A stretch of DNA of 64,000 nucleotides, from contig NZ_CP096203.1 in assembly GCF_023195755.1 (NCBI RefSeq), positions 682,001-746,000 on the forward strand. The letters run 5' to 3'. A program made the position numbers and the translations under genes. Of the stretch, positions 9,725 to 18,396 are shown one piece after another; position 1 is the first letter of the stretch; every line of letters starts with the position of its first letter. The notes beneath the pieces were generated by a model that was not told the DNA's origin, did no database searches, and saw only the letters and a program-made list of their open reading frames with translations. Source of the DNA: Chryseobacterium nepalense. GTDB taxonomy: Bacteria; Bacteroidota; Bacteroidia; Flavobacteriales; Weeksellaceae.

Positions 9725-10600
9725 ATGCACAAAGCAGGATTTGTAAATATCGTCGGGAAACCGAATGCCGGAAAATCAACCTTACTCAATCAGTTGATGG
9801 GCGAGAAGCTGGCCATTGTTACCCAGAAAGCACAGACAACACGCCACAGAATTTTTGGAATTTATAATGAAGAAGATTTGCAGATCGTATTTTCCGATAC
9901 GCCGGGAGTTCTTGACCCAAAATATGGCTTGCAGGAAAAAATGATGGATTTTGTAAAAGATTCCCTTCAGGATGCAGACGTATTCCTGTTCATCGTTGAT
10001 GTTACCGACAAAGCAGAGCCTTCAGAATTTTTAATTGATAAACTGAATAAAATTCCCGTACCGGTCCTTCTATTGTTGAATAAAGTGGATCAGACCAATC
10101 AGGAGGGACTTGAAAAGCTGGTTGAAACATGGCATGAACGAATTCCTAAAGCCGAGATTCTGCCGATTTCCGCACTGAATGCTTTTAACACCGATATTAT
10201 TTTACCGAAACTGAAATCATTGCTTCCGGAAAATCCCCCGTATTACGACAAAGATCAATATACCGACAAACCGGAACGGTTTTTCGTAAATGAAGCCATC
10301 CGTGAAAAAATCTTACTGAATTACGATAAAGAAATTCCCTATTCGGTAGAAGTGGTAACGGAGCAGTTCAAGGAAAAAGAAGGAATTATTTTCATCGATT
10401 CTATTATTTATGTAGAACGGGATACCCAGAAAGGCATTGTGATCGGACATAAAGGCGAGGCTATTAAAAAGGTAGGAACAGAATCAAGGCTGGATCTGGA
10501 AAAATTTTTCAATAAAAAAATTCACCTTAACCTTTTTGTAAAGGTGAAAAAAGACTGGAGAAAAAATGACAGGGATCTGAAAAACTTCGGTTACCGATAG
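9725..10600 (+). CDS. era: GTPase Era
   Basis: A 291-aa Era GTPase, needed for 16S rRNA maturation and 30S assembly. The G1 motif GKPNAGKS is at residues ~10-17, the effector region with QTTRHRI follows, G3 is DTPG and G4 is NKVD. The C-terminal KH domain carries GHKGEAIKKVG. The length is normal. The frame is also open upstream to a TTG, but the ATG at 9725 gives the standard MHKAGFVNI start and sits just after a -7 box. Confidence 0.97.
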   Translation: MHKAGFVNIVGKPNAGKSTLLNQLMGEKLAIVTQKAQTTRHRIFGIYNEEDLQIVFSDTPGVLDPKYGLQEKMMDFVKDSLQDADVFLFIVDVTDKAEPSEFLIDKLNKIPVPVLLLLNKVDQTNQEGLEKLVETWHERIPKAEILPISALNAFNTDIILPKLKSLLPENPPYYDKDQYTDKPERFFVNEAIREKILLNYDKEIPYSVEVVTEQFKEKEGIIFIDSIIYVERDTQKGIVIGHKGEAIKKVGTESRLDLEKFFNKKIHLNLFVKVKKDWRKNDRDLKNFGYR

Positions 10601-10667
10601 ACTAAAAACTGCTGAAAAGCCGTTATATAAGAAGATTTTTCGTTATCTTTAATTAAATTTTAACTTA

Positions 10668-11099
10668 ATGAACTATTTGAACACGACAAATTCTAATACA
10701 GTTTTTAAAGATATTATTTTATTGGTAGTGAGAGTTTTTATCGGTTTCGCGATGCTGTCTCATGGATTTCCCAAGCTTCAGATGCTTCTGGATGGCGGAA
10801 AGATTGAATTCTTCGATTTTCTGGGAATGGGACCAACCGTATCTTTAGTTCTTACTGTTTTCGCAGAATTTGCATGTTCCATACTTCTTATTTTAGGATT
10901 ATTTACAAGAGTTGCCTTGGGATTTTTAATATTTACGATGATCATCGCAGCATTTGTGGTTCATGGAGCAGATCCTTTTGAAAAACGGGAAATGAGTCTT
11001 ATTTATCTTTCATTATATCTTTTGCTCATTGCTTTCGGACCCGGAAAATTCTCTGTAGATCATATGATCGAAAAAAGAAAAAGAGCCACCGAGTGGTAA
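10668..11099 (+). CDS. DoxX family membrane protein
   Basis: A 143-aa four-helix membrane protein of the DoxX family. It shows the family pattern RVFIGFAMLSHGFPKL in the first helix, EFACSILLILGLFTRVA in the second, then two more hydrophobic helices and a basic tail (EKRKRATEW). DoxX-like proteins are linked to quinone or redox functions in some organisms, but for this subgroup the role is unknown. It is 67 bp downstream of era and followed by its own terminator. Confidence 0.85.
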   Translation: MNYLNTTNSNTVFKDIILLVVRVFIGFAMLSHGFPKLQMLLDGGKIEFFDFLGMGPTVSLVLTVFAEFACSILLILGLFTRVALGFLIFTMIIAAFVVHGADPFEKREMSLIYLSLYLLLIAFGPGKFSVDHMIEKRKRATEW

Positions 11100-11110
11100 T
11101 CACAATACAG

Positions 11111-11137
11111 GCAGCAATTTTTTTGCTGCTTTTTTTA
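11111..11137 (+). terminator. Terminator after the DoxX gene
   Basis: GCAGCAA (11111-11117) pairs with TTGCTGC (11123-11129) and runs into a T-tract. Confidence 0.75.
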
Positions 11138-11207
11138 TTTCGTTTCAATAAACGGAAAGAGACTCAGGTTAACATAAAATTCATTAAATTCGTCAAAAAG
11201 AGAATTA

Positions 11208-13610
11208 ATGAAGATAAAGTTAACCATCTGCCTTCTTGCGTTTCTTAATTTCTACCAGGCGCAGGAAAACATCAGTTACCAAAAGCCATCTGCCGAAATT
11301 TTAAAGCTGGCAGACTATGAAAGACCTCCGAGTGTCTTAATGAACAGCAAAAAAGACTGGATTGTTTTTAGTTACCGCCCGACTTATAAAACCCTTGAAG
11401 ATCTTAGCCAGCAGGAAATGAAACTTGGCGGACTCAGAATAAATCCGGTGAATAATATTTCAAGCTCAGCTACCTATATTAATAATTTAAAAGTTCGAAA
11501 GCTGAATGATAAAACGGAAGTTCAGGTTAAAAACTTACCCCAGAATCCCAAAATTGCTTACACTTCATTTTCCCCGGACGAAAAATCTTTTGCATTTACC
11601 AATACCACTAACAAAGGTGTTGAGCTCTGGATCGTCGATCTTGAGACTGCAACGGCAAGAAAAATTACTTCGGACAACCTGAACGCCAATCTGGGAAGTC
11701 CTTATACCTGGAATAAAGATTCAAAAAATTTATTGCTAAAAGTTCTTCCCCAAAATAGGCCAGCACTGATTGATTCCAGTAAAGATCTTCCGACAGGACC
11801 TATTGTTTCAACTTCTGATGGCAAGGTTTCACAAAACAGAACGTATCAGGATCTGCTTAAAAACCCTCAGGATGAAAAGAATTTTGAAATTCTTACCGCT
11901 TCCGAAATCTATAATACAGATCTTCAGGGAAATCTTAAGAAAATTAAAGATCAGGATATGTACACCGGCCTGAGCTATTCTCCGGACGGAAATTACCTGA
12001 TGGCCACAACCATTAAAAAACCATTTTCTTATATTGTTCCCCTAAGCCGTTTTCCGATGACAACAACGGTTTACGATATCAATGGAAATGTTGTAAAAGT
12101 GGTTAATGAAATTCCTTTGAATGAGATTATGCCGAAAGGTTTTTCATCCGTAAGAATGGGAAAAAGAGATATGGGATGGAGAAGTGATATGCCTGCAACC
12201 CTTGTTTATGCTGAAGCGCTGGACGGCGGGGATCAGTCAAAACCGGCAGATTTCAGGGATGAAATTTTTACCTGGGAAGCTCCTTTCAGCAATGCCCCGA
12301 AATCATTCTTCAAAACAAAACAAAGATATGAAGGAACCAGCTGGACCAACGACCATTATGCTATTGTTTCAGAAGGCTGGTATGATACCCGAAGTACAAA
12401 ATCTTATCTGATTGACCTGAATAACGGAGAATCTAAAGTAATTGACGACAGAAATTATCAGGATGTTTACAATGATCCGGGAAATTTTAACACCACCAAA
12501 AACCAATACGGAAGATATGTGGTTGATATGAAAGGAGGGAAGTCCTACCTTATTGGTGCAGGATTTGCCAAAGACGGACAGCACCCGTTTCTGGATGAGA
12601 TGGATATGAAGACTTTAAAAAAGAAGAGACTTTACACCTACAATCTTAAAAATGCAAAAGAAGAAATCATCGATATTTTGAATCCTTCAAAAGGGGAGAT
12701 TTTGACAACCCAACAGTCGTCAAGCCAATATCCGAACTATTACAAAAAAAATATAAAATCCAATAAAGCAGAACCGGTAACCCAGTTTGCCAATCCGTTT
12801 GAAAGCATAAAAGATGTTTATAAGGAAGTCATTACATACAAAAGAAATGATGGAGTAACATTAACAGGAACCCTTTATCTTCCTGCAGGTTATGACAGAA
12901 AGGCAAAGACCGAAAAACTTCCGTTGCTGATCTGGGCTTATCCTACGGAATATAAAGACAAAAATACCGCAGGCCAGAATACCCAAAATCCGAATGATTT
13001 CACTTTCCCGTATTACGGATCTTTCGTATACTGGACGACCAAAGGCTACGCTGTTTTGGATGACGCTGCATTCCCGATTATCGGGGAAGGAAAAACAGAA
13101 CCGAACGACACTTTCATTCCGCAGTTGGTTGCCAATGCTGAAGCAGCCATTAATGCTGTTGATCAGCTCGGATACATCGACCGTAAAAAAGTTGCGGTGG
13201 GAGGACATTCTTACGGAGCCTTCATGACAGCCAACCTTTTGACACATTCCAGTCTTTTTGCCTGTGGAATTGCAAGAAGTGGTGCGTATAATCGTACATT
13301 GACACCTTTCGGATTTCAGAGCGAGCAGAGAAATTATTGGGATGTTCCGGAAATTTATAATACGATGTCACCATTTATGAATGCCGACAAAATGAAAACA
13401 CCATTACTATTGGTTCACGGTGATGCCGATAACAATCCCGGGACATTTACCCTTCAGACGGAACGGTATTTCCAGGCATTGAAAAATCTTGGCGCACCTG
13501 TAAAAATGGTTCTTCTTCCCAAGGAAGCTCACGGATATGTTGCGAAAGAAAACATTCTGCATTTGCTTTGGGAGCAGGATCAGTTTCTGGAGAAATGCCT
13601 CAAGAAATAA
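11208..13610 (+). CDS. S9 family serine peptidase (prolyl oligopeptidase fold, S9D-like)
   Basis: An 800-aa secreted peptidase with a signal peptide of about 18 residues ending QAQ. The N-terminal ~550 residues have the beta-propeller pattern, with repeats such as SFSPDEKSFAF and SYSPDGNYLMA. The C-terminal alpha/beta-hydrolase domain carries the catalytic triad: Ser668 in GGHSYGAF, Asp741 in HGDADNN and His775 in KEAHGY. The segment GIARSGAYNRTLTPFGFQ is typical of the S9D glutamyl-peptidase-like subgroup, so cleavage after acidic residues is plausible; this is inferred from resemblance. Probably periplasmic. A bidirectional terminator follows. Confidence 0.93.
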   Translation: MKIKLTICLLAFLNFYQAQENISYQKPSAEILKLADYERPPSVLMNSKKDWIVFSYRPTYKTLEDLSQQEMKLGGLRINPVNNISSSATYINNLKVRKLNDKTEVQVKNLPQNPKIAYTSFSPDEKSFAFTNTTNKGVELWIVDLETATARKITSDNLNANLGSPYTWNKDSKNLLLKVLPQNRPALIDSSKDLPTGPIVSTSDGKVSQNRTYQDLLKNPQDEKNFEILTASEIYNTDLQGNLKKIKDQDMYTGLSYSPDGNYLMATTIKKPFSYIVPLSRFPMTTTVYDINGNVVKVVNEIPLNEIMPKGFSSVRMGKRDMGWRSDMPATLVYAEALDGGDQSKPADFRDEIFTWEAPFSNAPKSFFKTKQRYEGTSWTNDHYAIVSEGWYDTRSTKSYLIDLNNGESKVIDDRNYQDVYNDPGNFNTTKNQYGRYVVDMKGGKSYLIGAGFAKDGQHPFLDEMDMKTLKKKRLYTYNLKNAKEEIIDILNPSKGEILTTQQSSSQYPNYYKKNIKSNKAEPVTQFANPFESIKDVYKEVITYKRNDGVTLTGTLYLPAGYDRKAKTEKLPLLIWAYPTEYKDKNTAGQNTQNPNDFTFPYYGSFVYWTTKGYAVLDDAAFPIIGEGKTEPNDTFIPQLVANAEAAINAVDQLGYIDRKKVAVGGHSYGAFMTANLLTHSSLFACGIARSGAYNRTLTPFGFQSEQRNYWDVPEIYNTMSPFMNADKMKTPLLLVHGDADNNPGTFTLQTERYFQALKNLGAPVKMVLLPKEAHGYVAKENILHLLWEQDQFLEKCLKK

Positions 13611-13635
13611 TTTTTGAAAGTTTTTATATAAATAT

Positions 13636-13675
13636 AATGTCCCTAAAGTTTTCGGTTTTAGGGACATTTTATTTA
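13636..13675 (+). terminator. Terminator after the S9 peptidase
   Basis: A 12-bp perfect stem, AATGTCCCTAAA (13636-13647) with TTTAGGGACATT (13657-13668), and a 9-nt loop, followed by T-rich sequence. Confidence 0.82.
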
Positions 13676-13679
13676 TTTT

Positions 13680-13837
13680 AACCGCAAAAGTAACAAAAGT
13701 TTTAATACTATATTCAAAGCTTATCAGTACGAATGTAAAAAAGAGTGCATAAGCTCAAAAATCTTTGATTTTTTATTCTTTTGAAAACTTTATTAATAAA
13801 GAGCATCTATGAAATAGCTTTTGCATCTTTTGTGGTT
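13680..13837. repeat. 158-bp element with ~20-bp imperfect terminal inverted repeats (MITE-like)
   Basis: The left end begins AACCGCAAAAG (13680) and the right end closes CTTTTGTGGTT (13837). Comparing 20 bp at each end, 16 match in inverted orientation, with a shared inner CAAAAG. The element fills nearly the whole gap between two convergent genes and encodes no convincing protein. A non-autonomous inverted-repeat element is likely. No target duplication was evident. Confidence 0.55.
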
Positions 13838-13854
13838 ATATTACAAAGTTTAAT

Positions 13855-14541
13855 TTAAAAATAATCCAAAATCTCACGGATATTTTTAAGCTCCATAAAA
13901 TGTTCAGATCCTGGCTTATGCTTATGCTGCTCGTGCGTCCAGGTAAGATGGTAAGGAATATGAGCAGCATAGCCACCTGTTTCCAGCACCGGTACAATAT
14001 CGGATTTTATTGAATTTCCTACCATCAGAAAATGTTCGGGCTTACAATCCAGATGCCGGATCAGTTTCTGATAATCGCTCGTTTTTTTGTCACTCATAAT
14101 TTCAATATGATGAAAATAATCCTGCAGTCCTGATTTCTTAAGCTTTCGTTCCTGATCCAGCAGATCACCTTTTGTAGCAACTACTAATCGATACCGCTCT
14201 TTTAACTGATCTAATGTTTCGGCGACACCGTCCAGAAGTTCAACAGGCTTCTGTAAAAGATCGTGTCCTATTTCAATGATTTTCCCAGCTAGTGATCTGT
14301 AACTTATTTCATTCGAGAGTTTCCCTGCCGTTTGCATCATACACAGCATAAAACCTTTTACCCCATAACCATAGAGATGAAGATTCTTCATTTCAGTAGT
14401 AAATAATTCTTCAGAAACCGTCTTATTGGGCAGTTTATCTTTAAAAAGTTCACAAAAGGCCATTTCGGCTTCATGGAAATACGTTTCATTTACCCACAGG
14501 GTATCATCGGCATCAAAAGCAATCGTATGGACAGAATTCAT
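13855..14541 (-). CDS. HAD family hydrolase (YfnB/YjjG-like)
   Basis: A 228-aa haloacid-dehalogenase-fold hydrolase, probably a small-molecule or nucleotide phosphatase. Motif I is FDADDTLW with nucleophile Asp10 and acid Asp12. Motif II is the VVATKGD segment, the motif III lysine lies around KKTSDYQKLI, and motif IV is MVGNSIKSDI. A helical cap sits between motifs I and II. It is divergent from a Crp/Fnr-type regulator gene across 87 bp, so that regulator could act on it. The exact substrate cannot be told from sequence. Confidence 0.85.
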   Translation of the reverse strand: MNSVHTIAFDADDTLWVNETYFHEAEMAFCELFKDKLPNKTVSEELFTTEMKNLHLYGYGVKGFMLCMMQTAGKLSNEISYRSLAGKIIEIGHDLLQKPVELLDGVAETLDQLKERYRLVVATKGDLLDQERKLKKSGLQDYFHHIEIMSDKKTSDYQKLIRHLDCKPEHFLMVGNSIKSDIVPVLETGGYAAHIPYHLTWTHEQHKHKPGSEHFMELKNIREILDYF

Positions 14542-14607
14542 AATACGTTAAAATTAGATTTTGTAATTTTCCGCTCCAAAATTCAGAAATAAATATCAAC
14601 CAAAAAA

Positions 14608-14619
14608 GGACATTTGTCC
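14608..14619. promoter_or_regulatory. Palindrome GGACATTTGTCC, possible operator
   Basis: A perfect 5-2-5 inverted repeat 9 bp before the ATG of the Crp/Fnr-type regulator and within the divergent region shared with the HAD gene. It is a candidate autoregulation site. Confidence 0.4.
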
Positions 14620-14628
14620 CGGATTATC

Positions 14629-15207
14629 ATGCTGAGAACGAATCAACCATTTTTAGATTATCTGGAAACGCTTTATCAGAAGCAGCCGGAAAAGGAAAAT
14701 ATTATTATAAAATCTTACACCAAAGGAGAAAGATTACTTACACAGAATGAAACTTCCACAAAAATAATGCTTATCAGAAGCGGCATTACCAAGTGCTATT
14801 TTATAGAAGAAAATGACAAAGAGTATATTGTTGAATTTTTGGGTAAAGGAGAAATTATCGGTGAGATTGAAGTCATTAAAAATGTTCCTTGTCTTTGCTC
14901 CATTGAAGCGATAACGGAAGTTACCGTGTATGCAATGTCGATCCCGTATTTTAAAGATCTGCTTAAAAATGATTTGGGTCTTAATAATTTTCTGCTGGAT
15001 GTTTTTGCGGAGCGTATCGTTAATACTTCAAGCAGGGCATCGTATCAGCAGCTTCATACAACGGAACATACACTCAATCAGTTTCTGGAATTAAAATCTA
15101 AAGAAATGGAAATTTCAAAAGAAGATATGGCTGCTTATCTGGGAATCAGCGTCAGAAGCTTAAACCGAAGCCTTAAAGAACTGAAAGATCCCGACGCCGA
15201 AGAATAA
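14629..15207 (+). CDS. Crp/Fnr family transcriptional regulator
   Basis: A 192-aa protein with an N-terminal cyclic-nucleotide-binding-type beta barrel (about residues 25-110, with LGKGEIIGEIEVIKN as the conserved turn) and a C-terminal winged helix (EISKEDMAAYLGISVRSLNRSLKEL, ~residues 155-185). No Fnr-type iron-sulfur cysteine cluster is visible; the cysteines at CLCS lie within the barrel. Effector unknown. The frame extends upstream to a TTG (14614), but that lies inside the palindrome at 14608-14619, so the ATG at 14629 is preferred. Confidence 0.85.
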   Translation: MLRTNQPFLDYLETLYQKQPEKENIIIKSYTKGERLLTQNETSTKIMLIRSGITKCYFIEENDKEYIVEFLGKGEIIGEIEVIKNVPCLCSIEAITEVTVYAMSIPYFKDLLKNDLGLNNFLLDVFAERIVNTSSRASYQQLHTTEHTLNQFLELKSKEMEISKEDMAAYLGISVRSLNRSLKELKDPDAEE

Positions 15208-15258
15208 TCATATAAAAAAAAATCTTCATGTATATTTGCAGATAAATGCTGCCGTCCT

Positions 15259-15762
15259 ATGGAAGAATTAACCTTTAGAAATGCTACCCTTGAAGATTTA
15301 CCGAAAATTGTAGAAATCTACAATTCTACCATTCCTTCCCGAATGGTGACTGCCGATACCGAAAATATTTCTGTAGAAAGCAGAATACATTGGTTTTATG
15401 AGCATAATCCTGAAACCCGTCCGCTCTGGATGGTTGAAGATATAGCAAAAAATATTTTAGGTTGGGTAAGTTTTTCTTCATTTTACGGAAGACCGGCTTA
15501 TAACGGAACGGTGGAGGTCAGCATTTATATGGATGAAAACTGTCGCGGAAAAGGATTCGGTAAAAAAGTTCTGCAATATTGTATTGATAATGCCGGAAAA
15601 TTCGGGGTAAAAACCTTGCTGGGGTTTATTTTTCTTCATAACGAACCGAGTCTGAAGCTTTTCAGACATTTCGGTTTTGAAGACTGGGGAACATTTCCTA
15701 ATGTTGCCGTATTGGATGGCATAGAACGAACACTGGTCATTCTCGGCAAAAGAATAGGATAA
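15259..15762 (+). CDS. GNAT N-acetyltransferase (phosphinothricin acetyltransferase-like)
   Basis: A 167-aa GCN5-related acetyltransferase that transfers acetyl from acetyl-CoA to an amine. The acetyl-CoA pyrophosphate loop is ENCRGKGFGKK (~residues 93-103). The RNATLEDLPKIVEIYN start and the FSSFYGRPAY segment are typical of the PAT/YncA-like branch, which acetylates glutamate-analogue amines. Its TAA stop abuts the stop of the convergent helicase gene with no base between. Confidence 0.85.
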   Translation: MEELTFRNATLEDLPKIVEIYNSTIPSRMVTADTENISVESRIHWFYEHNPETRPLWMVEDIAKNILGWVSFSSFYGRPAYNGTVEVSIYMDENCRGKGFGKKVLQYCIDNAGKFGVKTLLGFIFLHNEPSLKLFRHFGFEDWGTFPNVAVLDGIERTLVILGKRIG

Positions 15763-18210
15763 TTACCTGATTTTTTTTGCCTGATCTACCAACCTTTTGA
15801 TTCTGGAATCTAAATCTTCACTTGACAGGGTCTGACGGAGACTGTCTACTTTTATCGGGAAACTCAGCGGGGTAAAAGAATTGGCAAATTTCAGGATAAC
15901 TTTTGATTTTTCAATTCTTTTAAATGCTTCTACAAGCCTCTGTTCCTGAAGCTGCATATTGAAGACTTCCGTGTAGGCCTGTCTTACAAGGAAATGTTCC
16001 GGATCGTAATCTTCAAGCACTTTAAAAATGAGACCTGCGGAACTTTGTAAAGATTTATTCGAACGCTGCTGTCCCGGGAAATTCTGAATCACCATTCCTG
16101 AAATTACCGCAATATCCCGAAATTTACGTCTAGCCATTTCTGCAGCATTGATACTAGAAATAACATCCGTCATTAAATTATCACGGGTTAGAATTTGTTC
16201 TAAATTATCTTCATTCAACGGAATTTGTTTATCACTGAATAATTCAAAACCATAATCATTCATCGCCATGGAAAATGAAATCGGAGCCAGTTTTGAAATA
16301 CGGTACGCAATGAGTGCAGCCATTACTTCATGAACAAGCCTTCCTTCAAAAGGATACATGAACAAATGATAACCTTCACGGTTTTTAATTAACTCTACCA
16401 AAAATTCATTTTCTTCCGGAATGTGAGAACGTTCTTCCTGGTTAGCCAGAAGAGGATGCAGAAACTTTAATTCTTTTTCAGAAGATTTAGGATTAAGAGC
16501 TCCTGAAAGCTTTTCTCTTAAAAACTGCCCGAGATTGGAACTTAAAGGCAATCTTCCGCCCAGATAACTCGGAGCAAAAGCCTTTCCTTTGGAAGCCCGT
16601 ACGAAAACCGTCATGTCTTTAATCATAGCAACTTCCAAAACGCGCCCGGCAAGAATGAATTTATCTTCTTTTTTTAATCTTGAGATAAAATACTCTTCCA
16701 CCATACCGATATAACCGCCGGAAATAAATTTTACTTTCAGCATAGCATCACTTACAATGACGCCCATATTCATCCGGTGAAGCATGGAAATTCTTCGTGA
16801 AGTTACTTTATACAAACCTGTTTCATCAATAACTACTTTATGAAATTCTTCATAGCTTTTCAGTGCCTTTCCGCCGATGGTTAAAAAATCGAGAATATTT
16901 TTCCATTCCTCATCCGTCATTTGCTGAAATGCAAAAGTTTCTTTGATCTGCGGATATATATCCTGTGGATAAAATCCGTCACCAATCGCCAGCGTCATCA
17001 GGAATTGTACCAATACATCAAAACACAGAACCTGAGGATCACGAGGCTCAATTACGTTATTTTTTACAGCTTCTTTCAATGCTGAAACCTCAATTAGTTC
17101 TAAGGAATGGGTCGGAACGCAATAGATTTTGGAAGTTTCGAAAGGGGAGTGGCCACTTCGTCCGGCCCGCTGCAGAAATCTTGCAACTCCTTTTGCAGAA
17201 CCAATCTGGATAACCGTATCTACCGGTTTAAAATCGATTCCTAAATCTAAAGATGAGGTGGATACCACCGCTTTCAGTTTTCCGTTGCTGAGGTTTTCTT
17301 CAATCCAGATTCTCAGATGAGCATCAATCGAACTGTGATGAATGGCAATCTGTCCCGCAAAATCAGGATAAGCATCCAGCAAAAGCTGATACCACATTTC
17401 GCTCTGGCTTCTGGTGTTGGTAAAAACAATCGTTGAATTGGAATTCAGGATAATCGGAACCACCTTATCCGCAAGTTTATGCCCGAGATGTCCAGCCCAC
17501 GGAAGAATTTCCACTTCGTCCGGAAATACGGAGAGAATATCAATTTTCTTTTTCTCCTTCGCCGTAATTTTTGCTTTTTTGACATTATAAGGAATCAGCA
17601 CTTCCATGGCTTCATCCAGATTACCGATGGTAGCTGTAATTCCCCAAATTTTAAGTTTCGGAACATATTTTCTCAGCTGTGATATTCCGAGCTCAACCAT
17701 TACGCCGCGCTTGGAACCGAGGAGTTCATGCCATTCATCAATCACGATGGTCTGTAAATCCTGAAAAAACCGCTGATGTTTCTTTTGTCCGAGAAGCAAA
17801 TGAAGGCTTTCGGGTGTTGCAACCAGAATTTCAGGCATGTTTTTAACCTGCTGCTGACGAACTTTTGGGTCGGTATCTCCATTTCTTACACCGACTGCCC
17901 AATCCAATCCGATTTCCTCAATAGCTTCCTGCATCGCTTTGGCAATATCTTTAGAAAGTGAGCGAAGAGGCGTGATCCAGATCATTTTCAGGCCTTTTCC
18001 ATATTTTTCAGGCCGATTGAGAAAGTCTGAAATTAATGCTAAAAAGACCGAATAGGTTTTTCCGAAACCTGTTGGCGCAACAACCATTCCGCTGTACCCA
18101 TTCCCGAATTTTTTCCAGGTTTCAATCTGAAACCTGAAAGGGGAAATGTTTTTATAAGTCATCCATTGCTGAATGACTTTGAATCCGTTGGTATTTTCGA
18201 ATGTTGTCAA
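15763..18210 (-). CDS. Ligase-associated DEXH-box helicase (Lhr-like)
   Basis: An 815-aa superfamily-2 helicase of the Lhr core type found with ATP-dependent DNA ligase in many bacteria. Walker A is PTGFGKTYS (~residue 46), motif II is DEWHELLG, motif III is GITATIG, and motif VI is QRAGRSGHS (arginine finger). The remaining C-terminal ~400 residues fit the Lhr winged-helix and beta-barrel domains. The family translocates 3'-5' on ssDNA in a poorly defined DNA-repair pathway. It lies downstream of the ligase and exonuclease genes on the same strand, separated from the ligase by a 187-bp gap containing an inverted-repeat element. Confidence 0.94.
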   Translation of the reverse strand: MTTFENTNGFKVIQQWMTYKNISPFRFQIETWKKFGNGYSGMVVAPTGFGKTYSVFLALISDFLNRPEKYGKGLKMIWITPLRSLSKDIAKAMQEAIEEIGLDWAVGVRNGDTDPKVRQQQVKNMPEILVATPESLHLLLGQKKHQRFFQDLQTIVIDEWHELLGSKRGVMVELGISQLRKYVPKLKIWGITATIGNLDEAMEVLIPYNVKKAKITAKEKKKIDILSVFPDEVEILPWAGHLGHKLADKVVPIILNSNSTIVFTNTRSQSEMWYQLLLDAYPDFAGQIAIHHSSIDAHLRIWIEENLSNGKLKAVVSTSSLDLGIDFKPVDTVIQIGSAKGVARFLQRAGRSGHSPFETSKIYCVPTHSLELIEVSALKEAVKNNVIEPRDPQVLCFDVLVQFLMTLAIGDGFYPQDIYPQIKETFAFQQMTDEEWKNILDFLTIGGKALKSYEEFHKVVIDETGLYKVTSRRISMLHRMNMGVIVSDAMLKVKFISGGYIGMVEEYFISRLKKEDKFILAGRVLEVAMIKDMTVFVRASKGKAFAPSYLGGRLPLSSNLGQFLREKLSGALNPKSSEKELKFLHPLLANQEERSHIPEENEFLVELIKNREGYHLFMYPFEGRLVHEVMAALIAYRISKLAPISFSMAMNDYGFELFSDKQIPLNEDNLEQILTRDNLMTDVISSINAAEMARRKFRDIAVISGMVIQNFPGQQRSNKSLQSSAGLIFKVLEDYDPEHFLVRQAYTEVFNMQLQEQRLVEAFKRIEKSKVILKFANSFTPLSFPIKVDSLRQTLSSEDLDSRIKRLVDQAKKIR

Positions 18211-18224
18211 TTTTTTTTATTTTG

Positions 18225-18394
18225 TTTAAACGCTATGATAGTTAAAAAAGTTTTTTTTGCAGAGGCTGAACGACATTCGTAAAATTTTAGTTTATGTTCA
18301 ATAAGTAAAAGCTGAAAATCCTGGCTAAGTGAAACGCCTTTGCGAACGAAAATATTCTGATATTTAAAATAAGCTTGCGTTCATAGCGTTTAAA
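18225..18394. repeat. 170-bp element bounded by 14-bp perfect inverted repeats, inside the ligase-helicase gap
   Basis: TTTAAACGCTATGA (18225-18238) is repeated in perfect inverted orientation at 18381-18394. The element fills almost the whole gap between the ligase stop (3 bp away) and the helicase start (14 bp away). No protein is encoded. It looks like a non-autonomous inverted-repeat insertion within the operon; it may alternatively form a long-range stem in the transcript. Confidence 0.55.
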
Positions 18395-18396
18395 AA

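Noticed and set aside
9613..9867. 84-aa frame overlapping era
   Set aside because: It spans the upstream terminator, the promoter and the start of era in another frame.
12861..13247. 128-aa minus-strand frame inside the S9 peptidase
   Set aside because: Shadow of the catalytic domain containing Ser668.
14614..14628. TTG start of the Crp/Fnr regulator
   Set aside because: It lies inside a perfect palindrome; the ATG at 14629 leaves the barrel domain intact.
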